Positions 1 to 11,853 are shown, numbered from the stretch's first letter. The stretch is 64,000 bases of DNA from Clytia hemisphaerica (GCA_902728285.1 CACVBU010000292.1:3476770-3540769), one strand, 5' to 3'. Translations and numbers: made by a program. Notes: generated by a model not told the origin, from the letters alone.

Positions 1-1684
1 AACCAATACAGCAAGTTCATCTGGAAGACAGCAAACATACAGGATACGCTCTTCGTAGTTCGGATCACTGCTCAGCAGAATAGCTTTCTGTTGGAGCAAA
101 TAGCTTTTACCTGTACCGAAACCATCTTTTAGAATGACTCTCTTGCACGTTGGATCGTCTTTAATTAATATCGGTAATTTTTCTTTGGAGTGAAAAGTGA
201 TGTTATGACTTTTGCTGACTGAGTCGATGGCATTTCTAATGTACTGTATTTCACCCAACTGGTAGTTGTGATGGGTGCTATTTGATCTTTCTTTGAAATG
301 TGAATCGTAAACAAAATCCAGGCTCGGATACAGAGGGAGGCTATAACTAATGGAGGAGAGTGCACTTTATTATCGTATTACCTTATATGGAAACTAATTA
401 CTCTCCATGAATAAGATAGCCTACCTCCTGTATCCGACCCTGCAATCATTCTCAAAATGTTTCTCAGTTGGTTGTTCGGATGTAAGAAAGGTCTTTGAAA
501 GCTTTTTTCCGGGAACCTGTTAAATATTGCGGACAGCCAAAGTTTCATATTGGTTTCCATACTAATGTAATGCAAGCTTTCGAACATCTCCGTATCTTTG
601 CCAACACAAATGACTGGGAAAAACGTCCAGCCAGCACCAAGTTGATCGCCAAGTCCTTCTTCAAATAGTTCGTGATATTTCTCGATTTGACCAAAGGCGG
701 TATCAGTGAGTTGTCGTTTCATTTCAATCCCGATGACTAGTTTCCTGGACCAAGAGAAAATGACAAGATCAAATTCTTGGTGCATCTTCTGTTTGACGTT
801 GGTTAGAAAACAAACTGATTGGAGGATAACCGTATCGTTCAGGATGCTGTCTTCTTGCATGGATACAAGTCGGTTGAAGAAATTGTGTTCGATTTCTTCG
901 CCACGTTCCGAAAGATGTAACTGGAAGAACCATTGCAAGCTGCATGAATCAGTAGGTTTTTGCTTGATCAATCTCTCTACTTGGCGTTTGAGATTATTTT
1001 TGCCATCTCTGCTTGGTAATCTCCCAAGACAACGCTGGAGAGTTATCTGTAGTTCTGATCCTATAAAAGATTGGAATCAATTTCGGTTCAGATATCCTTT
1101 TCTCATCGCAAATTAAAGTTTTTTTCAGACATGTCATGATAAGGAAAATAATGTTTTACCTGGTGACTTGGATTTCAGCTCAGTAATACAGCCATTAACA
1201 AAAACATCATTTTCTGAAGTTGATGGAGGTAGGTTTGAATCGTTTCCGATGAGTGATTCATTAGCAACGAGATAGGTGATTTTCACATTTAGGATCCATT
1301 AGGTAAAGTCAGCCGCATTTATTTGATGGACACTATTATTTGTAAGACCTTGGTTTTGTATGAACGTTTGTAACTGCCCGGTGAACCAAGAATTTGGTGA
1401 TTCTCTATTCAAGTTATCAAAGGTTTTTAGAAATTGCTTTTCGATATCATAGTCCAGCAGTGCAGTATGGGATTTCTTGGTGTGTTGAGTTGAGAAAAAT
1501 ACGGGAGGTATGAAAACTGTTTCTCCATACTCTCGCTCAAGCAAATGGTCTGCAGCTTGAATAGGATCGGTGAATTGATTGATTTGTCGATTCAGTGTCG
1601 CAAATGAGTTCCTCAGTACCTGTTGGTGAAGTGATTTTACCGGAGTGCATTTGGTTGAATCGATTTCTTTCGATTTCTTTTTCT
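1..1684 (-). CDS. PD-(D/E)XK nuclease-like plus P-loop NTPase protein, partial
   Basis: A minus-strand gene that runs off the left edge. Inferred exons are about 1684-1349, 1060-382 and 340 to beyond 1. The 41-nt intron 381-341 (donor GTAATA, acceptor ATAG) restores one frame. The middle exon carries a nuclease-type core: an Asp in EFDLVIF, the IEMK motif (E-x-K) about 14 residues later, then GQIEKY, matching the Q-x3-Y of RecB/NERD-type PD-(D/E)XK nucleases. The last exon carries a Walker A motif, GFGTGKSYLLQQ, so an ATPase or helicase-like domain follows. The 1684-1349 exon (KCTPVKSLHQQ...LLEREYGE) has no domain I recognise; its link to the next exon uses a weak donor (GTCTTA) and could be wrong, because its frame otherwise stops at 1299. 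It could be a DNA/RNA-processing or innate-defence protein; function is not established. Confidence is good for the two domains and low for the 5' structure. Confidence 0.55.
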
Positions 1685-2239
1685 ATAGCCAGTCATCTTG
1701 AACTAACCGTCACGCAGTCTACTTCTCTTCTCTTCCTAAAGTCAATACTTCTATAGGTTATCTGCTTTTGTAAAAATTTTTATGTAAGTACATGATTTTG
1801 TATTGTATGAGTTAAATACTATGAAAAATCGGTAATTCTCTACTCTTTATAAACAAACAGTCTCTCATTTTTATGTAAGATCTGTAATGATTAGATTCAA
1901 TTAGTCTTTTAATACGAGACATAATTGATGAGTTTATCCGGTCGACAGGGGTTTCCTTTTTGCTCGGTTTTTTAATGGTATTTAAAGATGTGCTTTTAAA
2001 GTACTGGGAACCACACTACCACCCTATGCATACATGACATATACTGGGCATATACTCCAAAGTAAACGTGAGTAATTCAGCTTTGCGCGCGTAAACATAA
2101 ATTAGAACGAACGAATTAAAGAAATACCGAATCATTGATTAGATTCTTTACGTTTGAAATTTTACAATTTTAGATTTTTTTTGAAGATAACAAAGAAAAG
2201 ATTTCGTATTAGTAGGGGGAATTTTGTTCGATTTTTTGG
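1685..2239. other. No gene seen
   Basis: AT-rich sequence with no reading frame or structure I can support. Upstream exons or a promoter of the 1-1684 gene could lie here but are not recognisable. Confidence 0.4.
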
Positions 2240-2870
2240 AATCGCTTGACTGTTTTGTTAGAAGCACTTGTTATACATTTTTGGAAAGCTAAGGGGTAGG
2301 GGAGTCGAAATTACTATGTTTCCAATTTTTTTTCGGACACTTTGGTGTGATTTTCGGACAAATATGACGGTCTCAGGCAAAAATCATAGGGTTAAAAATT
2401 AATGAAAATTTTAGCTCGAGAAAACGGAGACCTGTTGTATATTTTTGGAAAGCTCTCAAAAAATTAGGATTAGAGATATATTGCAAGTATAGGTGATTTC
2501 AGTACCTAACTCGAGATATTGAGCTTCAAAAAGCGCAAAAACTGGACAAAATAGCTGTTTCTGGCTGAAAAACACGGTTTTCAAGGGTTAATATCTCGAG
2601 TTAGGTACAGAAATCACCTATACTTGCAATATATCTCTAATCTTAATTTCTTGAGAGCTTTCCAAAAATATACAACAGGCCTCCGTTTTCTCGAGCTAAA
2701 ATTTTCATTAATTTTTAACCCTATGATTTTTGCCTGAGACCGTCATATTTGTCCGAAAATCACACCAAAGTGTCCGAAAAAAAATTGGAAACATAGTAAT
2801 TTCGACTCCCCTACCCCTTAGCTTTCCAAAAATGTATAACAAGTGCTTCTAACAAAACAGTCGAGCGATT
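2240..2870. repeat. Long foldback (inverted repeat) element
   Basis: The left arm 2240-2520 and right arm 2590-2870 are near-perfect reverse complements, about 281 bp each, around a 69-bp unpaired centre. The arms can be followed base by base with only a few mismatches (for example AATCGCTTGACTG against AATCGCTCGACTG at the outer end). There is no coding capacity. It would form a very long hairpin in RNA and ends about 80 bp before the acceptor of the exon at 2952, so it probably sits in that gene's last intron. Most likely a foldback or MITE-type transposon; a recent inverted duplication is the alternative. Confidence 0.9.
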
Positions 2871-2951
2871 TTACAAAATGCCCTCTACTATATGCTTGAT
2901 CTGTATATTTTCACCGATAAATTGAATTTTAAAACTTCTTTTTCTCTACAG

Positions 2952-3209
2952 GAAACTCACCAGGAACTTGCGGAACGCACCGGGAAATATGTCGTGGAAT
3001 TCCGCAATGAAGAAGGGAATTTCCCTCGCATCGTTGCCATACCAACGGAAGGAGCCATTCAACGCCGGATAGAGGAGGAAACGGAACACAAACAATCGGA
3101 AGACATCACGCTACATTTCGATCCTTACCGAGGTGCTCACAAACCAAAAAGTTTGAACCAAATCCAAGGAACACATCCCAATGTTTTGGCCGATGCTTCT
3201 TCTACTTGA
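2952..3209 (+). CDS. Terminal coding exon of an unidentified gene
   Basis: The acceptor TTTCTCTACAG is followed by an 85-codon open frame beginning ETHQELAERTGKYVVEF and ending in TGA at 3207-3209; an AATAAA follows 7 bp later. Codon use looks coding (charged, mixed composition, GC-richer than its surroundings). The peptide is hydrophilic and acidic with a basic C-terminal part (HKPKSLNQ), without membrane span or Cys pattern. I do not recognise the family. Upstream exons are not visible in the window; they would lie beyond the foldback, possibly overlapping the minus-strand nuclease gene. It could instead be a relic exon, but splice site, frame and poly(A) signal together argue for a real 3' end. 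Confidence 0.6.
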   Translation, partial: ETHQELAERTGKYVVEFRNEEGNFPRIVAIPTEGAIQRRIEEETEHKQSEDITLHFDPYRGAHKPKSLNQIQGTHPNVLADASST

Positions 3210-3215
3210 GTCTCC

Positions 3216-3221
3216 AATAAA
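3216..3221 (+). other. Poly(A) signal AATAAA
   Basis: A canonical hexamer lies 7 bp after the stop codon of the 2952-3209 exon. Confidence 0.6.
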
Positions 3222-3801
3222 AAGAGAACTCGAACGGGTGTTTTATTATTTGTTAACTCAAACTCAACAAACATTTCTCTTTTTCTCTCCGCCAAAGTGA
3301 AGATTCATCAAGAATGTAAATACGAAATTTTTATACATAACCAAAAGAAATGGATGAAAATCACAAAAAAACTAAGTGTCTTACTGTTATAGTGGTTCAT
3401 ATTTTTAATATCTCCAAAAACCCTCACTAACACCAAGGCTTATTGACGTGTCTAAATTGAACCGAAAGCGGCATGTTACATTAGCCCGGTAAGCCCATCG
3501 TTCACACATGATTCCTTCCGGAACGCAAGTCCAACAAGATATTAAAAACAATTCAAAGTGAAGGTATGTTCTGTTCTTTAGCTGCTCTTCAAGAAAATAT
3601 CTCAAATATTGTGTAAAAAGGTTTATATAAAAAACTCTATGGAAGTAAAATGTTAATCAATCTACAAATATCAGAAATATCAACTGCTTTATATGTGAGG
3701 AATGTTTGTGTCAAATTTTGTCTTTGGATCAACACTGATTTTAAAGATATTAAAAATTCAATAAAGCGCATGCGTCGTATTTTAACCATACCGGAAAAGT
3801 T
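3222..3801. other. No gene seen
   Basis: Non-coding AT-rich sequence between the poly(A) signal and the BEL/Pao insertion. Nothing else is recognisable. Confidence 0.4.
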
Positions 3802-3806
3802 AGTTA

Positions 3807-3936
3807 TGTGATATTTTTATTGTATTATATTGTTTTAGGTCATCGAGACTAATCGAGGCCTATTTAGTGCTTTTGTTAATTTTGTTTACCACAGTCCTCT
3901 AAAGAAAGTCATTGAGACAACACGTAAAATATTTCA
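3807..3936 (+). repeat. 5' LTR of the BEL/Pao element
   Basis: 130 bp starting TGTGATATTT and ending AAATATTTCA. By eye it is identical base for base to 9452-9581. Confidence 0.93.
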
Positions 3937-3954
3937 TGGTCCACACGTGCCGCA
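3937..3954 (+). other. Putative primer-binding site
   Basis: Directly after the 5' LTR the sequence reads TGGTCCACACGTGCCGCA. The initial TGG would pair with a tRNA 3' CCA. I could not assign the tRNA species. Confidence 0.5.
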
Positions 3955-4080
3955 TATTAAAAAGAGAAGAAAAAAGTTAAAGTGTGTGAGTGTTGAAAAT
4001 AAAAAAAAAAATTGTAAGAAAGAAGAGAAACATAAAAATTAAAAAGTCGAAACAAGAAAATACATAATAAAAGTTGAAAA

Positions 4081-5401
4081 ATGGTTGATGTTGAGAAACT
4101 TGGCAAGAAGCGCAACGCTCTCACATCATATGTTAACAAGTTGGTTTTGGAGTGCGAAGAATGGAACAAGGATGCTAAAAGTAACAAAAACGCTCTTGAA
4201 ACCACTTGCAAAGTTTTAAATAAAAAGTTACAAATTATCATTGAGATTACGGATAACATCGTGGATGAATTAGACGATGAAGAGCAAATGGGAATACAAT
4301 ATGAGAAGTGTTCCAAAGTTGAGCGTCGAGTTGAGTCGTTAATTTTAGCCGTCAAAAGTGAATTGTCAAAGGAGAACCCAAAAATTGCTGTTAGTGATAG
4401 TAGTGTCACGAGTACCCGAGAGAAACAGCGGAAAGCTGATATTCGTCTACCCAAATTGAGTTTGAAACCCTACGATGGAGATCCGTTGAAATGGAAAACA
4501 TTTTTCGATACATTTGATTGTGCCGTTCATCAGAGAGATGATATGACCAACGTCGAAAAAATGACATACCTCACCAGTTTACTTGAAGGAGAAGCGGAAT
4601 CTTGCATCCAAGGTATAACATTATCTAACGAAAATTACGATATTGCGCTCAAAATGTTAAAAGAAAGGTTCGGTGACGAACAGATAATTATTAGTGCGCA
4701 TATGAATAAATTGTTAAACTTAGAAACAACATCAAACTTTATCGATATCAAAGAACTGAGAATGCTTTACAACAACATCGAAATTCAAATTAGAAATCTT
4801 CGTGGAATCGGACTGGAGGAGAAACGTTACGGCCCTATGCTCGCACCAGTTTATTATGTCGAAATTGCCACAAGAAATAAAATTGTTGTTGACTAGAAAG
4901 TTCGGAAAGGATGTATGGGCAATCGATAAGTTACTCGAAGCCTTACAACAAGAAGTCGAAGCTCGAGAAAAGGTCCTTCTTACAGAGAATGAAGGTGTCG
5001 AAAATTACGAAAACCTAATGAGTACCGGTCGTCCTACAGACAGCAAAAGAAGACAACCGTCCCGTACCTTTCCATGCGTTTACTGTGGAAACGCTTCACA
5101 CAAAGCCTATCAATGTTCCAAGATATCGAAACCAGAAAGTCGAAAGGATTTTCTCATCAAACAGAAACGATGTTTCAAGTGCTTGAAAATAGGACATGAT
5201 AGTAAAAGTTGTAGATCGATGCGCAGTTGTTATCATTGTCGAAAAAATCATCATAGCAGTATTTGTAAAACCTTCAAGAAAGAGGAAGATACGCCAGAAG
5301 ATACTCAGTCGAATTTAGCAAGCAGTTCGTGTACCGTTTTGCTACAAACAGCCAAAGCCAAAATCGAAAATGTCGAGAAAAAATCGTTCGTCCGAAAGTA
5401 G
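4081..5401 (+). pseudogene. BEL/Pao gag, frameshifted
   Basis: Starts at ATG 4081 after the leader and encodes a coiled, charged N-terminal half, then a capsid-like segment (LPKLSLKPYDGDPLKW) and C-terminal zinc knuckles of the Cys/His type (FKCLKIGHDSKSC, then CYHCRKNHHSSIC). The frame changes near 4850, just before the conserved MSKLPQE stretch, and again near 5385 in an A-run, where protease begins. It would package the element RNA in a virus-like particle. Because the intact family makes gag and pol as one polyprotein, the breaks should disable this copy unless they are sequence errors. Confidence 0.85.
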
Positions 5402-8400
5402 AATTTTCTTTGACCCTGGTAGTCAGTTGAGTTATGTTACAACACCCACATTGAGTCGAAAGCTGAATCTAAAACAAATTGGAAAAAAGGAACTTTGTAT
5501 CCAATCGTTCGGAAACAACAAAACCGTCAAAACCTTACCCTTGGTCGAATTTAACGTGAAAACTTCGAAAGGACAGGTTCCTGTGCAAGCCTACGTATCC
5601 GAAATCAGTCAACCCGTTTCGAGACAGAACACAGTCGAATGTCAAAAACGTTTTGAACATTTGAAAGGTTTTAAAACTGGCAGATCCAAATCATGAAAAA
5701 GCCATCGATATTGATATTTTGATTGGCTCAAACTTTTATTGGGATTTTATACACACTGAAGGTGCTGTTACTGGCAAGTCTGGCCAGCCCATTGCTTTGA
5801 GTTCGTCGTTGGGATACGTTTTGAGTGGTCCTGCTGATTTAAAAGAAAAGATTTTCGTCCGGAATTTTTTTTCTCACATGTTTTGAAAGCCGTCATTAGT
5901 GAAAATGATCGATTATCTGAAACCGTTGATAAGTTCTGGGACTTGGAGAGTCTTGGAATAAAATGTGAAAACTTTGATACCGAAAAACGTGAATTTGTGA
6001 AGGAGTTTGAGAACTCATTAAAATTTAACGAGAAAGAGAAAATGTATGAAGCAACATATCCAGTCAAAGAGGAGAATTGGTCGCTTGGAGATAATTATGA
6101 ACTGTGTAGAAAAAGACTTCAATGTTTATCAAAAAGCTTCGAAAACAATCAACAATTATTGAAAGATTATCAAAAGATTTTCAATGAACAGTTAACAAAA
6201 GGTGTTATTGAAAAAGCGCCAAATGATCAAGAGGTTGGAAAAACACATTACATTCCGCACCACGCTGTTATCAAACCAGAAAAATCAACAACAAAGGTAC
6301 GCATTGTTTATGACGCGAGTGCAAAGGCAAATAACAATGAGCTATTTTCTTTGAATGAATGTTTAGAGGCGGGTCCTCCATTGAATACAGATCTCTTTGA
6401 AATTTTGTTACGTTTTCGAACAGACAAAGTCGCCATTGTCGGTGATATTGAAAAGGCTTTTCTACACATTAAACTAAACAACGAACAGAGAGACCTTACT
6501 AGATTTTTTATGGTTCAAAAATTCAGACAAAATTGATTTTAAAAACTTTGAAGCAAACGAAATTGTTGAGTACCGGATGTGCAGAGTTTTGTTTGGGATA
6601 AACGCATCGCCCTTCGTTTTGAATGCCACCCTACAACATCATATCAGAACAGCAAACGACGCAGAGTTCGAGAACAACCTTATCAAATCGCTACATGTGG
6701 ATGATTTGACAACAAGCAAACGAACTGTTGCTGAAGCTGAAGAGTTTGTCGAGAAAACGAAAGAGCATTTATCGAAAGCATCGTTTAACCTGAGAAAATT
6801 CCAATCCAACTCGAAGGAACTTGAATCCAAACTCCAATCGAAATACGGAGAAACCGAAAACCCTACTGTGATGGGTAAGACGAAAGTCCTTGGTGTTACA
6901 TGGGACAAAGAATCTGACGAACTTTGTTTTCCAACTCAAAAGCTTAGCGAGTTTGAAAACCGACGAAACGCAATGTGTTGAGAGCATTGGCGTCCATTTA
7001 TGATCCGTTAGGACTGATAAACCCTATCGTGTTAACGTTGAAATTGTATTTTCAGAAATTGTGTCTAAGTAAAATTGATTGGGACACGCCCATCGACGGT
7101 GATTTGCTTTGTGAATGGCAAAATTTGGTGAAAGATTTTGAGTATACACAAGAGATCAGAGTCGAAAGAGCTTATTCGAGTGTTAAACAAAATGTCAAGG
7201 AAATTCAGTTACATGGCTTCTCAGATGCTTCTGACGACGCACATGGTTGCTGTATCTACACACGAATCGTATCAAAGGATGGTGATATCAAGACAAGCCT
7301 CGTCACATCAAAGTCACACGTGAATCCAATCAAGACGAAATCAAAAACCAAACCTGATGACCAGAAGTTGACGACACCCAGAATGGAGTTGGTAGCTATA
7401 CTTATTGTATCACGTCTCATGAATGTTGTTAAGAGACACTTAGAAATGAACTTTGAATTTGAAAAATTTACTGTATGGACTGACAGTAGTGTTGCTTACT
7501 GTTGGGTCAAGAACATTGAAACTTCGAGAAAACAAGACAGATATATTAAGAATATTTCTGATGAGATTAGACGAAATTTTGAATCTCTCTCGATTGAACT
7601 GAAATTAGTTGCTACAAAGCAAAATCCTTCGGACATTGCGTCCCGGGGGTCTAAGCCAGCACGTCTAGCTGGTTGTAAATTATGGTTTTATGGTCCTGAG
7701 TTTCTAATTATGCCTGAATCTCAGTGGCCTCGTTTGAAAGTCGGTGACAAATTTTCTGAGGTCCCTGATCCTCTAACTATACCTGAGAAGACGGGAACAA
7801 ACCTCAAACCTTTTAGTGATGGTGTCAACAAGGGTCCTAATCTTCTAAATATACCTGAGGAGAAGGATACCCTTTCATTCAATATTAGTGATGGGACTGA
7901 GTGGATAACTATACCTGAAGCTCAGTCCAACCTTGGTGAAATTATTGACGTTCAAAGATTTCGGTCTTTTGAACAATTGTTACGTGTTACTGGGTATGTC
8001 TTCAAATTTGTGGAGAACATACGTTGTTGGAAAAATAAAAACAACAAACAAATAAATAAGAAACAAATAAACAAACAGAATATTTTGAATGCTGATGATT
8101 TGCTATCAGCCAAGAAGAAATGGTTATTGGATGCCCAAAGAGGTATTCCAGACGAAATGAAGAAAAATCTTTTCCTTGGAGGGGAAGTGTACAGATGGAA
8201 GGGAAGATTGAACAATGCTCCAATTCCCTTTGACGCAAAGCATCCAATATGGTTACCTACGAACAGTCCACTTGTTGATTTGTTGATCAAGCAAGCAAGC
8301 CCACGACAAGGTAATGCATAATGGCCAACGTGAAACTTTGAACGAACTACGATCCCAATTTCAAATTCCAAGATTGCGTCAACGCGTCCGTCATTTTATC

Positions 8401-9456
8401 TACAAATGTACGATTTGCAAGAAACATGGTGGTAAAGCTTATCGTTATCCAGAATCTTACGATTTACCAAAGTCTAGACTACAAGTCGGTGCCGCTTTCC
8501 AGAACATTGGAATCGATTATTGCGGTCCATATTTGGTGTATAATGTATTCGACAAAACGAAAGAAAAGTTCAAGGTATGGATTTCATTGATCACATGTCA
8601 AGCCAGTCGGGCTGTATATTTAGACATTGCTACAGACTACAGTGGAGAGTCGTGCATTGAAGTATTAAGGAGATTTATGAATCGCAGAGGAATCCCAGAG
8701 GAAATCTTTTCAGACAAAGGTTCAACGTTCACTGCAGAAAACGTACAAAACTTTGTTACAAATTGTCAAATTCGATGGAAGTTTAGCCTCGAGAAAGCAC
8801 CTTGGTTTAATGGGTTTACAGAGAGACTTGTGAAATCCGTGAAAACGTGTTTGAATAAAGCTTTGAACAACAAAACGCTGAAGTACGATGAATTCCTTTC
8901 GTTATTGATTGAAATTGAACGAACAATCAACAACCGTCCTTTAACCTTCATCTATGACGAATTGACAGAAGAACCTCTCACCCCGAATCATTTATTATAC
9001 GGTAAACGTCTCGGACGTAACACAAATACGACAAAGGACAACAGTGACAGTTTTGAGTTGTCAGAAAACACGAAGCAAGCAATTGAACACTTTTGGAAAC
9101 GTTGGAAAACAGAATACTTACTCGAGTTGAGAGAAACACACAAGAAACTTGCACGAAAGAACTCAAGCGAAATGATCAACGAGAATGATATCGTTTTAAT
9201 CAATGAGGAAAATGTTAAACGTAATGATTGGAGGAAAGGTAGAGTGAGTAAATTGTTACGAGGAAGAGATGGTAAAGTTCGCGGAGCCGAACTTGTCGTT
9301 GTAAACAAATACGGTAACGGAATTCTCCGAAGACCTATCAATAAACTATTTCCGTTTGAGTATCATCACTCACGAGTAAGTGATGACAAGAACAATCAAG
9401 AAGTGAAAATCAAATTCATCGACGAACGTGACCTCCCCTCGTGCGTGGGAGTGTGA
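5370..9456 (+). pseudogene. BEL/Pao pol (protease, RT, RNase H, integrase), frameshifted
   Basis: Domains in order: an aspartic protease with FFDPGSQLSY near 5405; the family's DILIGSNFYWD segment near 5710; reverse transcriptase from about 6100 with VRIVYDASAK and the catalytic HVDD near 6700; the RNase H segment with TVWTDSSVAYCW near 7475; and integrase from about 8390 with zinc-binding residues (CTICKKHGG) and the DDE triad in GIDYCGP, FSDKGSTF and FTERLVKS (8500-8830). Frame breaks occur near 5865 (a T8 run), 6535, 6965 and 8305; each is a one-base shift and the family pattern resumes in another frame. The last segment (8314-9456) is intact and overlaps the 3' LTR by a few bases. Confidence 0.88.
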
Positions 9457-9581
9457 TATTTTTATTGTATTATATTGTTTTAGGTCATCGAGACTAATCG
9501 AGGCCTATTTAGTGCTTTTGTTAATTTTGTTTACCACAGTCCTCTAAAGAAAGTCATTGAGACAACACGTAAAATATTTCA
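9452..9581 (+). repeat. 3' LTR of the BEL/Pao element
   Basis: 130 bp, identical by eye to 3807-3936; followed by the AGTTA target duplication. The preceding purine-rich stretch GTGGGAG is a weak polypurine-tract candidate. Confidence 0.93.
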
Positions 9582-9586
9582 AGTTA

Positions 9587-11557
9587 TAGGCCTCTCGGGT
9601 AAGTTATGGCACGTCTCAAAAATACTGAAAATTACCATAATTTTTAGATTGCATTAGTCGATAGTCTACTTCTGGCTGAACTTTGCTTTTTGATAATTTT
9701 TGATGACGCTGAGTCCATCATTTATCCCTTTAAAGAAGCGTATTATGATGTAGAACTCAGAAATCACTGTTAATAAAATTAATTTTTTCACCCAAAAAAA
9801 TTATTAGGCAAAAACCAAAAAATGCTGACGTCAGCAAAACTTATTCTTTGAATGACTCCAGTTTGGTTGATTCAACGATGTAAAAATAATAGATAACCAA
9901 CTACCTAGATAAAGGTACCAATCTTTAGACAATTTGACTACGGATCGGCCTGATACCACTTAATCTTCATCTGGATAAATAAACGCTCATAAAATTTATG
10001 AAAATAAAATTTGGACCAAAGTTGCATATCATTAATAGAAACATTTGCATGAAATTCAAAATGATCCTTTGATGTAGTTTCTAACCTGATGTGTAACCTA
10101 ATTGTTTTTTCGCTGATTTTCGCGAAAATCCGCAAAAACTGATTATGACGTCATAATCGACGACGTCATAAAAACTAAAATTTCATCGGGCGAGCGAGCT
10201 TAGAATTTATTTTGATCAGTTTATAAAATAAATCAAAAGACATTAACGACCAATTGCCGACACATTCAACTCTTATTTTTTTATTATACCTCCATGGGTT
10301 AATTAACCGATAAGCTCTCGTCTAAACAACCGACAATCGGCCAAATTGAATTTGAGACATATCCGTCCCTCTGATCTCTGATAGTCTGAATCGCAGACCT
10401 CTACAAAACCACAGGTAGTATAGGAGCACGAATCCGTTAGTGGATGCCAGCAGCCTATCTCTCTGACTGATAGGCCCGCCCCACACCGCCCCCACCCTAC
10501 GCAAGCATTTTACAAGATGCGAAATTTTCCCGAAAATTAAATCCGATCCAATCCGTCTGCTGACTTTTAAAATGGCGGCCAAAGCAGTAAGTCGAAAAAT
10601 CTGTAAAATTGGACTTTGACATGTCAAAATTCACAAGTGATGTGGTCACTTTTTATCTTTTTTGTCTAGATCTATCTGCCTGACCTACCTTCCTTGGTTA
10701 AGTTTCAGCTATTTCTTCTCTCACTCAACCTCCACCCCAGTCAGTTACATCAAAATGCCTCAAAAATGTCAATATGAAAATTGCGTAATCAGAGAACGTA
10801 TGTCTCGCTCATTATAAAAAGGCCGAGACAAACTTTCAATAATTGGATTGTAACATCGAGTTAAGTCTCTTTTGTTAAGTCACCAGGGGGTAAATAAAAC
10901 AGACCTTGATACATTTATCTTTTGTTTCAACTTGACCATTTGTTTAAAACTCAGCCTCCTAAATATTTGGGGTAGGTAAAATATGTACAAAGAAATTCAT
11001 ACTTTTCCAACCCGGCGAATCTTTAAAAAAGAAGTGAACAATAAAATATAATTACCCTTTCCAAATAAACCTCTTCGGTGGCGAGCGTAGTCTACTCTGA
11101 CGTAATTGTAAAATTTATGTAATGGGAGTTTGACATAGTAATGTAATGTTGTTTGGGGAATTATGGAGTTCTCTGGGATTTCGATTGCATTTATTCAGGT
11201 TGATTTTTTATGACTTCTAATGGTACTTTTTCTAACGAGTTTGATAACTCTGTTCTCACACTTATGTCTTTTTTTTCGCATCCTTTTCCGTGATTACTTT
11301 TTTTTATATTTTTAAAGACAGGTAAGAAGGCATATTGATGTAACTGCCAGTGTTGGCTCATTTGTTTTGTTGCTGAGTTTATAGGGACAACCACAAAAAT
11401 ACGACACTGTGTGCCTGCCTTGCTTTTATAGCTACTCTTACTGACTGAATGAACGCCATTTTGCAGAGTATGGCAGAAATCATTGAGATCTCCAGGTCAG
11501 ACAGTGCTCCTTTTTGAGGGGCAGGGCAGCAGATTTCGATCAAATTTCAATCTCAGG
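9587..11557. other. Gene-free stretch
   Basis: No supported gene. There are two CRE-like palindromes (TGACGTCA at 10146-10153 and GACGTCAT at 10162-10169) and an ATG GCG GCC AAA GCA followed by GTAAGT at about 10571-10590 that could be a tiny first exon; neither has other support. Confidence 0.35.
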
Positions 11558-11745
11558 GCCAGACGATCTCAATCGAACGGAATCGGCGATCGAACCAAAT
11601 TGAACGCAATCAACCGATTGAAATTCGATTGTCGAACGCAATCGAATCTCAATCGAATATTACCGCAATTTTCAGATTTGATTGATATTCGATTGCGTTC
11701 GATTGATGTTCGATTGCGTTCGATTGTGTTCAATCGTTGATTCAT
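11558..11745. repeat. ATTCGAT-rich palindromic element, copy 1
   Basis: Starts GCCAGACGATCTCAATCGAA and is built from short alternating units such as CAATCGAA and TTCGATTGCG that are mutually complementary. It shares its opening with the element at 11854 but has a shorter, less regular right arm. Confidence 0.65.
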
Positions 11746-11853
11746 TGACCCCGGGATTGCTCATCGCATAATTTCTACGGGAAATCGAAAGTAATTTGAT
11801 TCGGCTTGTGATGTTTGAGAGCTTGGATGTTGGGAAGCTAGACAAGAATAAAG

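Larger units (their letters stand above)
3802..9586 (+). mobile_element. BEL/Pao LTR retrotransposon, full length, frame-broken
   Basis: A complete element: 5-bp target duplications AGTTA at 3802-3806 and 9582-9586, identical 130-bp LTRs with TG...CA ends, a primer-binding-like TGG directly after the 5' LTR, then gag and pol in the order protease, reverse transcriptase, RNase H, integrase. That order and the gag-type Cys/His knuckles mark it as BEL/Pao; no envelope gene is seen. The coding region, expected to be one long frame, is split into about seven pieces by single-base shifts near 4850, 5385, 5865, 6535, 6965 and 8305. Identical LTRs imply a young insertion, which sits oddly with so much coding decay. 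Confidence 0.93.

Noticed and set aside
4081-9456. Programmed frameshifting in the BEL/Pao element
   Set aside because: Six or more shifts at unrelated sequences without a shared slippery site; BEL/Pao normally uses one frame.
10146-10169. Pair of CRE sites as a promoter
   Set aside because: Short palindromes occur by chance and no transcript start or gene follows within kilobases.
10571-10590. ATG GCG GCC AAA GCA + GTAAGT as a first exon
   Set aside because: A five-codon match with a good donor, but no downstream exon could be linked to it.
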